In this document: positions 8,783 to 16,020 of the stretch, in pieces
Layout of the letters: each line of letters begins with the position of its first letter
How positions within the stretch are numbered: position 1 is the first letter of the stretch
Origin: Lentzea alba
GTDB taxonomy: Bacteria > Actinomycetota > Actinomycetes > Mycobacteriales > Pseudonocardiaceae
Assembly (NCBI RefSeq): GCF_011067745.1
Contig: NZ_JAAMPJ010000009.1
Span: 62,001 to 126,000, forward strand
Direction of reading: 5' to 3'
Length of the DNA stretch: 64,000 nt
The notes under the pieces: generated by a model
Databases searched by the model: none
What the model saw: only the letters and a program-made list of their open reading frames with translations
What the model was told of the DNA's origin: nothing
Position numbers and translations under genes: made by a program

Positions 8783-10030
8783 TCAACTCACTTCTGCCGG
8801 CAGCTCGCGCATCGTGCGCATGGGCGAGAAGTAGATCCAGAGGAACGAAAATGTGGCGCCAGTGGCCGCGATCCACAGCACGTATCGGGTGCCGAGAGCC
8901 GCCGCGAACGCGCCTCCGAGCACGTTTCCCAGCGGCATGATTCCCGACCTGAGCACCCAGCCCGAGGCTGCGACTCTCCCCAGCAGTCTTGTGGGCGTCA
9001 CGGCTTGCCTGAAACTCAGAACCGAAACGTTGTAGACGATGTGGCTCAGCGCCGAAACGAAGAGTGCGGCGGCCAGCAGCACCAGCCAACCGCCTGGTTG
9101 CGCGAGCGGCATCGACATCGCCATGAGTCCGGTCAGACCGGAGCTGATCCAGATCGCCCGGCCCTGACCGAGCTTGGCAACCAGCCTGGTCGTCAGCATG
9201 CCACCCACGATTCCGCCGATGCCGGTGGCAGCGAAAACGAGGCCCATCGAGGACGCCGGCACTGCGAGGTCCTTCGCCAGCAGCACGATCAGCATGGGCG
9301 CGCTGATGCTGCTGAAGAGGTTCATGCTGGCCGAGCACGCCACCGTGGCTCGCATCACCCGGTCACCGACGATGAACTGGAGCCCTTCTGCGATCTCACG
9401 GAACAGATGGCGGTCCTTGTCGGGCGCTACGGCCTGCTCCGCAGTCCTCATAAGACGGACGCAGAGTGCGGACCAGAGGTAACCCACGACTGCGGCAATC
9501 ATCGCGAACGGCGCTGTGAACACGTGGACGACATAGCCCGTGAAGCCGGGCGCGGTCGTCTGTGCAACGCCCTGCACTGTCTGCAACGCGGCGTTGCCCT
9601 CGACCAGCCGATCGCGATTGATCAATTGCGGCAGATAGCTCTGGTAGGCGATGTCGAAGACCACGCCTGCAGCGCCAATGCCCAGCGCCACACCGTAAAG
9701 CTGAGCCATCGACAGCTTGTCGAGCCACCAAGCCGCTGGGATGGTGAGCAGCAACGCGGCCCGCAGGACGTCACAGACGATCATCAGCATCCGGCGCCGC
9801 ACCCGATCGACCCAAGCCCCTGCGAACAAGCCGATCACCAGGAGCGGCAGCGTTCCGCACGCCGCCAACAGCCCCACCTCGAACGCCGTCGCGTTCAGGG
9901 CGCTGAGCGCGACGAGCGGCAAGCCCAGCAGAACAACCTGAGACCCGATCTGGCTGATCGTGTCCGCGCTGAACAGCAAGCGGAAGTCGCGATGGGTGAA
10001 CAGAACGTGACGCTCACGAACGCTGGACAC
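8783..10030 (-). CDS. MFS drug/metabolite exporter
   Basis: 415 aa with about 12 membrane helices. The start HRDFRLLFSADTISQIGSQV and the loop VDRVRRRMLMIVCD are typical of the MFS group that includes macrolide and siderophore exporters. GTG 10030 follows GAGGAAC and lies 12 bases after the last ATP-grasp gene, so it is probably the final gene of that operon. By position it is the likely exporter of the peptide made by the ATP-grasp/NRPS cluster; the substrate is inferred only from context. Confidence 0.85.
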   Translation of the reverse strand: MSSVRERHVLFTHRDFRLLFSADTISQIGSQVVLLGLPLVALSALNATAFEVGLLAACGTLPLLVIGLFAGAWVDRVRRRMLMIVCDVLRAALLLTIPAAWWLDKLSMAQLYGVALGIGAAGVVFDIAYQSYLPQLINRDRLVEGNAALQTVQGVAQTTAPGFTGYVVHVFTAPFAMIAAVVGYLWSALCVRLMRTAEQAVAPDKDRHLFREIAEGLQFIVGDRVMRATVACSASMNLFSSISAPMLIVLLAKDLAVPASSMGLVFAATGIGGIVGGMLTTRLVAKLGQGRAIWISSGLTGLMAMSMPLAQPGGWLVLLAAALFVSALSHIVYNVSVLSFRQAVTPTRLLGRVAASGWVLRSGIMPLGNVLGGAFAAALGTRYVLWIAATGATFSFLWIYFSPMRTMRELPAEVS

Positions 10031-10042
10031 GGCCTGTTCCTC

Positions 10043-11008
10043 TCAGGACACCGGACCGGCTTCGGCGGCCAGTAGCTGGTGCACCCATGCGAAGACGTGC
10101 TTACCGACCTGTTCCCGCTCGCGCTCCGGCAGGCCGGTGAAGCCGCCGAACCCGGTGCTCCACTCGCTGAGCACGGGGCCGTCGCTGGTCAGCAACCAGT
10201 CCACCCACAGCAGAGATGCTTTCAGGTCGTCAGCCACGAGCTTGCTGAGCTTGCGGACCGTTTCGGTCACGACCTCTGCGGTGGCGGAACCGCCCTGGGC
10301 CACGTTGGCGAGATAGTTCCCCGCCTTGGGTCGGCGGTGCTGGCCGGCGACGATCTCGCCGTTGATCACGTGGACCCGGAGGTCGCCCTCATTGGGGATG
10401 AACGGCTGCACCACATACCCGATTCCGCTCTGCCCGACCAGGTCGACCGTGGCGGCGAGCTGCTCGACGGAATCGGCTTTCACCACACAGAACCCCATGC
10501 CGAGCTCACGCGGTTTCAAGATGTACGGCCCGTCACCGAAGGCCTCGCGGGCGACGTCGACGACTCGCCGCGCATACCGGCCGAAGGGAATCGCGATCGT
10601 GCCCACCGCCGGAATGCCGAGCATGGTCGCTCGCTGGGCGATCGACAGCTTGTCGGTGACGAGGTGTGGCGGTCCGGTGAAGGAGTCATTGAGCAACACC
10701 GAGTCGCTGGCCTCGATCGTGCGGCGGACCGCGGCCAGGAAGTGGGACGCCTGCGGGTCCCAGCTGAAGTCGTCGATCTGGAAGCACTGCCTGGTGGCGA
10801 GAAGGTCCTCACCGCGCCACCACAGGCGCGGACGGTCCACGCACGTGGGTTGCAGCTCGTTCACCGGCACCATGCGGAACATGAAGCCGGCTCGCTCCGC
10901 GTAGGCTCCGTAGGACTCCATCGCCTCGGGCTGCGCCTCGGAGACGTAGTCGGGGTCGAAGTCGTCCGGCCGATAGACGAACGTCAGGATGGGCAGGTCA
11001 GTACGCAC
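10043..11008 (-). CDS. ATP-grasp ligase-like protein 4
   Basis: 321 aa. I chose GTG 11008 because GAGGAG stands 4 nt upstream and because it overlaps the previous gene's stop by 11 bases; a longer upstream frame is antisense-like. The protein has the ATP-grasp layout: YILKPRELGMGFCVVKA (ATP lysine), YVVQPFI, DLRVHVINGEIVAG, RRPKAGNYLANVAQGGSA, and a metal-binding acidic end VDWLLTSDG-PVLSEW. It differs from the other three copies at the N-terminus, LPILTFVYRPDDFDPDY, which suggests a different acyl substrate. Family members join a carboxylate, activated as acyl-phosphate, to an amine; the likely role is extending or capping a peptide. Confidence 0.82.
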   Translation of the reverse strand: MRTDLPILTFVYRPDDFDPDYVSEAQPEAMESYGAYAERAGFMFRMVPVNELQPTCVDRPRLWWRGEDLLATRQCFQIDDFSWDPQASHFLAAVRRTIEASDSVLLNDSFTGPPHLVTDKLSIAQRATMLGIPAVGTIAIPFGRYARRVVDVAREAFGDGPYILKPRELGMGFCVVKADSVEQLAATVDLVGQSGIGYVVQPFIPNEGDLRVHVINGEIVAGQHRRPKAGNYLANVAQGGSATAEVVTETVRKLSKLVADDLKASLLWVDWLLTSDGPVLSEWSTGFGGFTGLPEREREQVGKHVFAWVHQLLAAEAGPVS

Positions 11009-12017
11009 AGTTCTCCTCAAATCGCCAAACCCCGTCAGTGGTGCCCTTTGCGACGAACGCTTTGAACCGAGCCAGGTACGACCCGAATCGCGCTCTGGTG
11101 GTGGCGAAGTCGTCGAGCGTGCTTCCGCCGTCGATCTCGACTTCCGACAGCCACCAGTCGTCGTCACCGGCCATGAGGAAGTCGACACACACGTAAGGCA
11201 TTCCCATTGCCTTGGCTACCTTGCGTGCGGGATCACGCAGGACCTGGGGGACCGTGCCGAGCGACATGGCCCCGCCTTGACCGAGGTTGCCCGCCACCGC
11301 ATCGCCCACTGGACGCCGACCCAGCGTTGAATGCGGTTCACCGTCGATGCAGAACACCCGGAAGTCTGTCACTTCCCGGCCCAGCCACGGCTGAACCACC
11401 ATCGTGAACTCGGCCGCCTGTGCCGTCTTCAACACCGTGTTCAGCTCGGTCTCGTTCTCGGCGACGAACACGCCGTGCCCGGATCCCCAGTGCGCCGGTT
11501 TGACGATCACGGGGTACTCGATGTCCGCGGCGGTGAGTGCGACCACGCAACGCCGCAGGGCTTCGGAGTCGTAGCCGCGAGTGGTGACGCGCACCGTCGG
11601 CACCCGCCGCAGGCCACTCGCGAACTCCGACAGGCCGGTAAGGATCTTGTCGTTGTTGATGACGCTGTGCAGCGTCGGAACCGTTACGAAGTAACCCGCG
11701 GCCTCCAGGGCCGCGTAGACCGTGAGGTGCTGCCAGATGTCGAAGCGGTCCGTGGGCCAGGTCCAAAGCATCGTGTGGAAAAACGCCTCGTCCGGTCGCA
11801 CTCGCACACCCCGGACGTACACAGCGGGTCCGTCGTCCGTGCGGCCGACCACGATGTTCTCCGCGCTGATGGGCTGCACGGTCATGCCGAGATCACGGAA
11901 GATCTCGTCGTACATCGCGTTGATAGGGGCGTGTGCCGGGTTCGGCCTCTTGCTTTCCCGCTCGGACCGGATCCAGTACATGGTGGGTGGCGTTCGCGTC
12001 GAGTCTGCTGCGGTCAC
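10998..12017 (-). CDS. ATP-grasp ligase-like protein 3
   Basis: 339 aa from GTG 12017, which overlaps the preceding stop (GTGA) and has GGAGGT 7 nt upstream. It belongs to the same subfamily as copies 1 and 2, shown by the shared N-terminal MYWIRSERESKRPNP block. Catalytic elements look complete: YPVIVKPAHWGSGHGVFVA, MVVQPWL, DFRVFCIDGEP, GRRPVGDAVAGNLGQGGA and the Mg-binding VCVDFLMAGDDDWWLSEVEI. The family includes peptide-bond-forming ligases such as RimK-type enzymes. The substrate cannot be read from sequence; cluster context suggests amino acid addition to a dipeptide. Confidence 0.85.
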   Translation of the reverse strand: MTAADSTRTPPTMYWIRSERESKRPNPAHAPINAMYDEIFRDLGMTVQPISAENIVVGRTDDGPAVYVRGVRVRPDEAFFHTMLWTWPTDRFDIWQHLTVYAALEAAGYFVTVPTLHSVINNDKILTGLSEFASGLRRVPTVRVTTRGYDSEALRRCVVALTAADIEYPVIVKPAHWGSGHGVFVAENETELNTVLKTAQAAEFTMVVQPWLGREVTDFRVFCIDGEPHSTLGRRPVGDAVAGNLGQGGAMSLGTVPQVLRDPARKVAKAMGMPYVCVDFLMAGDDDWWLSEVEIDGGSTLDDFATTRARFGSYLARFKAFVAKGTTDGVWRFEENCAY

Positions 12018-13015
12018 TGCGCACCTCCGATGAACTGCCAGGTCCGCTGGTCCGCACCGGTGCGGACGAAGTCGGCAAAACGCTTGCGGTACGAGTCGAA
12101 CCTGATCGCGGCCATGGGCACGTCGGGCGATCCGGCGTCCAGCTCGGCCTCGGAGAGCCACCACTCGTCGCCCGCCACGAGGAAGTCGACCGACAGATAA
12201 GGCAGAGCGAACACGGCAGCGACCTTTCGAGCGGCGGCCGCGAGCTCATCCGGAACCGGAACCAGGCCCCATGCCCCACCCTGCGCGACATTTCCCGCGA
12301 TGTTTCCATCGACGGGCCGCCTGATGTTCATCACGAACGGCTCACCGTCCACGCAGAACACTCGGCAGTCGACCGTGTCGGAACCGAGGTACGGCTGAAC
12401 AACCATCGTGAGGTCCGCACTCCCGGCTATGCTCAGCAACGCGTCAAGTTTTTCCTGGCTCTCCGCGAGGAACACGCTGTGCCCGCCGTCCCAGTCAACC
12501 GGTTTCACCACCGCCGGGAACGAGATGCCCGCCGCCGGGAGGACGTCCTCGTCGACTCGAACGCCGTTGGTGCCCCAACCACGCGTGTTGATCCGCACGG
12601 TCGGCACAGCACGGCCCGCTCCGCGGAACACCTGCAGGTTCGTCAGCATCTTGTCGTCGTTCATCACGCTGTGCATGAACGGCACGGTCACGAAGAAGCC
12701 GGCCGCCTCCAGCGCGGCATAGGTCGTGAGATGCCGCCACGCGTCGATACGATTGTGCGGCGACGACATCAGCATGGTGTGGAAGAACGCCTTGTGCGGG
12801 TCGACGCGTTCTCCGAAGACGTGCACGGATGGCTTGCCGCCTGTGCTGCCGATGACGAGGTCGTCGACGCTGATCCACCGCAACTCGACGTTCACGCTGG
12901 CGAAGGCCGCCGCGTACTGCTCCAGCATCGGCCCGAAGATCGGGTTGGGATTCCTGCTGTCCCGCTCGGACCGGATCCAGTACATGACGATCTCGGTACC
13001 GCGATCGTCGGTCAT
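12014..13015 (-). CDS. ATP-grasp ligase-like protein 2
   Basis: 333 aa. ATG 13015 with GGGGGA 4 nt upstream is preferred over a GTG at 13051 that merely overlaps the previous stop. The N-terminal block MYWIRSERDSRNPNP aligns with copy 3. The catalytic core looks intact: FPAVVKPVDWDGGHSVFLAE, MVVQPYL, DCRVFCVDGEPFVMNIRRP, GNIAGNVAQGGA and LSVDFLVAGDEWWLSEAELD. Copies 2 and 3 are the best candidates for active ligases here. Confidence 0.85.
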   Translation of the reverse strand: MTDDRGTEIVMYWIRSERDSRNPNPIFGPMLEQYAAAFASVNVELRWISVDDLVIGSTGGKPSVHVFGERVDPHKAFFHTMLMSSPHNRIDAWRHLTTYAALEAAGFFVTVPFMHSVMNDDKMLTNLQVFRGAGRAVPTVRINTRGWGTNGVRVDEDVLPAAGISFPAVVKPVDWDGGHSVFLAESQEKLDALLSIAGSADLTMVVQPYLGSDTVDCRVFCVDGEPFVMNIRRPVDGNIAGNVAQGGAWGLVPVPDELAAAARKVAAVFALPYLSVDFLVAGDEWWLSEAELDAGSPDVPMAAIRFDSYRKRFADFVRTGADQRTWQFIGGAQ

Positions 13016-13047
13016 GTCTTCCCCCAGGTTGATCGGCTGACGCTCGG

Positions 13048-14001
13048 TCACACGTAAGCCCAGCGCCGCACGCCCCGCTCACCGGAGGAGAACCGGTCGA
13101 AGTGGTTCCGGTAGGACTGCAACTGCTTCGTGGCCGTCTTCGCGTCGGTGTCGGCGGAGAACACCCCGAGGTCCACTCCGGACAGCCAGAACTCACCTTG
13201 TGCCTCAACGAAGTCGAGGCACAAGTAAGGGAGACCGATCTCCTGTGCGATCTTGCTCGCTGACGCGACGACGTGATCAGGAACAGTCTCGCCGGTGTCC
13301 TCCGGCTCGCCGGCGAAGCACTGAATCCGATGGCTGATCGTGTCCTCACCCAGCCACGGCTGCACAAGAACTGTCGTCTCCGAAGCTCCGGCCAGTTGGA
13401 AGATCGTACTCAGCCTGCGGCTGGTGTCGGCCACGAACGCACCACCCGCGCCACCGTCCCAGTGCGCGGGCTTCACGACTACTGGAAAGTCCAGTCCCCA
13501 CTGCGAAAGCTGGAAGCGGTTCTTCTCGTGGACCTCGATCTCGCGGGTGCACACGCGTACGGTGGGCAAGCTGGGGACACCGTGCTCGCCGAACCGAGTG
13601 AGGAACACGAACGAGTCGCTGTAGGCGATGCCGTGCTGGGTGGGCACCGTCACGCAGAACCCGGCGGCTTCAAGGATTCCGGTGGTCGTCACATAGCGCC
13701 ACATGTCCGGCATGTTGGCCGGGGTGCTCGCCGGCGCGGTGTGGAAGACGGTGCGACGCGGGTCGATCTCCCGCCCGGCGACACGAATGACCGCCGCCTC
13801 TTCGGCGTCCGTGGCGGTGATGTCGTCGACCGTCACAGGTACAAGTGTCATCCCAGCGGCGTGAGCAGCCTGCTCGTACACTTCGAGGGTGTGCGCTCGG
13901 AACCCGTCGGAAATCCTGATCGAGTCACGCTCGGTGCGCAGCCAGTACAGAACGACATCGCCATCCACCCGTTGAGTGGCAGCTGAACCAGTTGTCACCA
14001 C
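13048..14001 (-). CDS. ATP-grasp-like protein 1, probably degenerate
   Basis: 317 aa, first gene of the ATP-grasp operon, from paired GTG codons at 14001/13998 behind GAGGAG. The fold is clear (VVLYWLRTERDS, FPVVVKPAHWDGGAGGAFVA, VLVQPWLGED), but the loop that in the other copies reads R-R-P...A-G-N...Q-G-G is deleted after CFAGEPEDTG. The acidic metal site WLSEVE/WLSEAE is also changed to WLSGVDLG. Both regions carry ATP/Mg-binding residues in the family, so I infer loss or drastic change of ligase activity. The frame is intact with no stop or shift, so the protein is probably retained for binding or as an inactive partner. Confidence 0.8.
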   Translation of the reverse strand: MVTTGSAATQRVDGDVVLYWLRTERDSIRISDGFRAHTLEVYEQAAHAAGMTLVPVTVDDITATDAEEAAVIRVAGREIDPRRTVFHTAPASTPANMPDMWRYVTTTGILEAAGFCVTVPTQHGIAYSDSFVFLTRFGEHGVPSLPTVRVCTREIEVHEKNRFQLSQWGLDFPVVVKPAHWDGGAGGAFVADTSRRLSTIFQLAGASETTVLVQPWLGEDTISHRIQCFAGEPEDTGETVPDHVVASASKIAQEIGLPYLCLDFVEAQGEFWLSGVDLGVFSADTDAKTATKQLQSYRNHFDRFSSGERGVRRWAYV

Positions 14002-14300
14002 AGTTCTCCTCGTTCAACGTGCTGAGAAAACGCTGGCGCGCCTGACTCGCTCGATGAGCACACTGCCAGGAAAGCGAAGCAGAATCCCCCCAGACTCAAG
14101 GCACATCACGAACGACGTCGTGTGACATTGCCTACCTCGCGAAGAAGCTTACACAGCACGCCTGCCGCGAACAAGAGCTGCCACGGGACGTGACATCGCA
14201 CACTCGCTGATCAATTCCGACAATTCGAAGGAGGCCGATCGAGTTTGCCGACCTTTATGTCCGGTGCCGCTCAAAGTGTGCGCGACAAATCACACTGAAG
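14002..14300 (-). promoter_or_regulatory. Leader/promoter region of the ATP-grasp operon
   Basis: About 300 bases of AT-richer, gene-free DNA lie between the IMPDH terminator and the first ATP-grasp gene. It ends with a GAGGAGAACT-GTG start, the same ribosome-binding context used by ATP-grasp gene 4. A promoter for the five-gene operon must lie here or read through from upstream; no clear -10/-35 pair could be fixed by eye. Confidence 0.4.
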
Positions 14301-14337
14301 CGCTGGTGGTGCGAGCGTTCCTCCCGCACCACCAGCG
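14301..14337 (-). terminator. 13-bp perfect stem-loop after the IMPDH gene
   Basis: Arms cgctggtggtgcg (14301-14313) and cgcaccaccagcg (14325-14337) enclose an 11-nt loop and begin 16 bases beyond the IMPDH stop codon on the minus strand. Position, perfect pairing and GC content fit an intrinsic terminator. It implies that the ATP-grasp operon is transcribed separately. Confidence 0.7.
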
Positions 14338-14353
14338 ACGGACACTCGACCGC

Positions 14354-15847
14354 TCAGACAGCCGTGGCCGCAGTGTCTCGCAGGGAGACGTTGGCGTGAC
14401 TTTCCTGGAAGCTCTGCTCGGAGACGAGCGTGAGCCGCGCCGTGGCCTGAAACTCCGGCAGCGTCATGGAACCGCACGAGACCATGGTCGCCTTGATCTT
14501 CGCGATGGTCAGCGCGAGTCCCTCGTTGAGGTCACCCGCGTAGGGAACGTAGCCGTCCACACCTTCTTCGAAGATCAGCCGATCGCCTTGGCCGTAGCGC
14601 TGGAAGTTGCGAGCACGATTGGAGCCTTCGCCCCAGTACTCCTTGACGAAGCCGTCCCTGGTCGGCAGTTTCGCGCCAGGTGCCTGGTCGAAACGGGCGA
14701 AGTACCGGCCCATCATCACGAAGTCGGCGCCCATCGCCAGCGCAAGCGCGACGTGGTAGTCATGCACCAGGCCGCCGTCCGAGCAGATCGGGACGTACTC
14801 GCCGGTGCGCTCGCGGAACTCGTCGCGAGCGGCGGCAACGTCCATCACGGCGCTGGCCTGACCTCGGCCGATGCCCTTCTGGTCGCGGGTGATGCAGATG
14901 GAGCCACCGCCCACGCCGACCTTCACGAAGTCGGCACCGGCCTCGGCGAGGAAGTTGAACCCCTCGCCGTCAACGACGTTGCCACCGCCGACCGGGATCT
15001 CCGGGTAATGCTTCTTGACCCAGGTCAACGCGTTGCGCTGCCAGTCGCTGTAACCGTCGGACGAGTCGAAGCACAGCAGGTCCGCGCCGGCCTCGAGCAG
15101 GGCAGGGATGCGCTCCTGGTAATCGTGGGTGTTGATGCCCGCGCCGACACGCAAACGCTTGTTCGCATCCACTGACTGGTGAGGGAACCGCTTGTTGTCC
15201 GTGTAGTCGGAGCGGAACACGAGGTGCTGCAGGTGCCCCTTCTCGTCCACCACCGGCAGGCAGTCCAGCCGCTGGTCCCACAACTGCGCGTTGGCCTCGG
15301 AGAGGGAGACTTCGTGCCCGGCGTGGGGAAGCTCGGCGATCGGGGTCATCCGGCTGCTGACGGGCTGGTCGAGCGCGTGGCGCTGCGGGTGGAAGTCCCG
15401 GGAGGTCACCATGCCCAGCAAACGACCGGTTGCGGTGCCGTCCTCCGTGACAGCGGCGGTGCTGTGCCCGGTGCGGCGCATGACTTCGACCAGGTGCCCC
15501 AAGGTGTCGTCAGGGCGGACGTTCGTGTCGCTGGTGATGAACCCGGCTTTGAACCTCTTCACCTGACGGACCGCCGCAGCCTGGTCCTCGATCGGCTGAT
15601 TGTGGTGCAGAAAGCTCAGGCCACCGTTGCGCGCGAGGGCGATCGCGAGTTCGGGAGAACTGACCGCCTGCATGATGGCCGAGGTGAACGGCGAGAGCAG
15701 CTCAATCGCCGGCGCCTCCCCTGGAACGTGCCGGACCAGTGGTGTGCGCAGATCAACCGTCTCAGTGGAGCATTCGATGCGGGTGCGATTCGGCAGGAGC
15801 AGATATTCGTTGAACGTCCGCGAGACCTCGGGGATGATCTTGGCCAT
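14354..15847 (-). CDS. guaB: IMP dehydrogenase, Firmicutes-type (candidate self-resistance copy)
   Basis: 497 aa from ATG 15847 behind GGAGGA. IMPDH oxidises IMP to XMP, the committed step to GTP. The sequence belongs to the distinctive longer class common in Clostridia and other Firmicutes: TFNEYLLLPNRTRIEC at the start, PAIELLSPFTSAIMQ, a CBS pair around residues 95-215, FDSSDGYSDWQ, GGGSICITRDQKGIGRG with catalytic Cys at residue 318, GADFVMMGRYFARFD, VKEYWGEGSNRARNFQRYG and VDGYVPYAGDL. All catalytic and IMP-binding motifs are present. It sits between an NRPS/Asn-synthetase unit and the ATP-grasp operon with its own terminator. A divergent extra IMPDH inside a biosynthetic cluster is a classic layout for target-duplication resistance; that role is inferred. 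Confidence 0.88.
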   Translation of the reverse strand: MAKIIPEVSRTFNEYLLLPNRTRIECSTETVDLRTPLVRHVPGEAPAIELLSPFTSAIMQAVSSPELAIALARNGGLSFLHHNQPIEDQAAAVRQVKRFKAGFITSDTNVRPDDTLGHLVEVMRRTGHSTAAVTEDGTATGRLLGMVTSRDFHPQRHALDQPVSSRMTPIAELPHAGHEVSLSEANAQLWDQRLDCLPVVDEKGHLQHLVFRSDYTDNKRFPHQSVDANKRLRVGAGINTHDYQERIPALLEAGADLLCFDSSDGYSDWQRNALTWVKKHYPEIPVGGGNVVDGEGFNFLAEAGADFVKVGVGGGSICITRDQKGIGRGQASAVMDVAAARDEFRERTGEYVPICSDGGLVHDYHVALALAMGADFVMMGRYFARFDQAPGAKLPTRDGFVKEYWGEGSNRARNFQRYGQGDRLIFEEGVDGYVPYAGDLNEGLALTIAKIKATMVSCGSMTLPEFQATARLTLVSEQSFQESHANVSLRDTAATAV

Positions 15848-16020
15848 TTGATTCCTCCAGGTCACCTCGGCCACGCAAGGCGCCCACCAGTCGTCACAAG
15901 GGTGTGCTGCAGCAAGCCTCCAGCCTATCTTCGCCGCTGTGACCGGCCAAATCGAGCAGATCTCCACGACGGACAATCCCGCAGGCGAATGTTCGAACGC
16001 GAACGCTGCCGTGGCTGGCG

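Noticed and set aside
14354..15847. Actinobacterial GuaB1 (GMP reductase-like) identity for the first IMPDH
   Set aside because: The GIGRGQAS, MMGRYFARFD and KEYWGEGS motifs and length near 500 fit the Firmicutes IMPDH class better; a tree would settle it.
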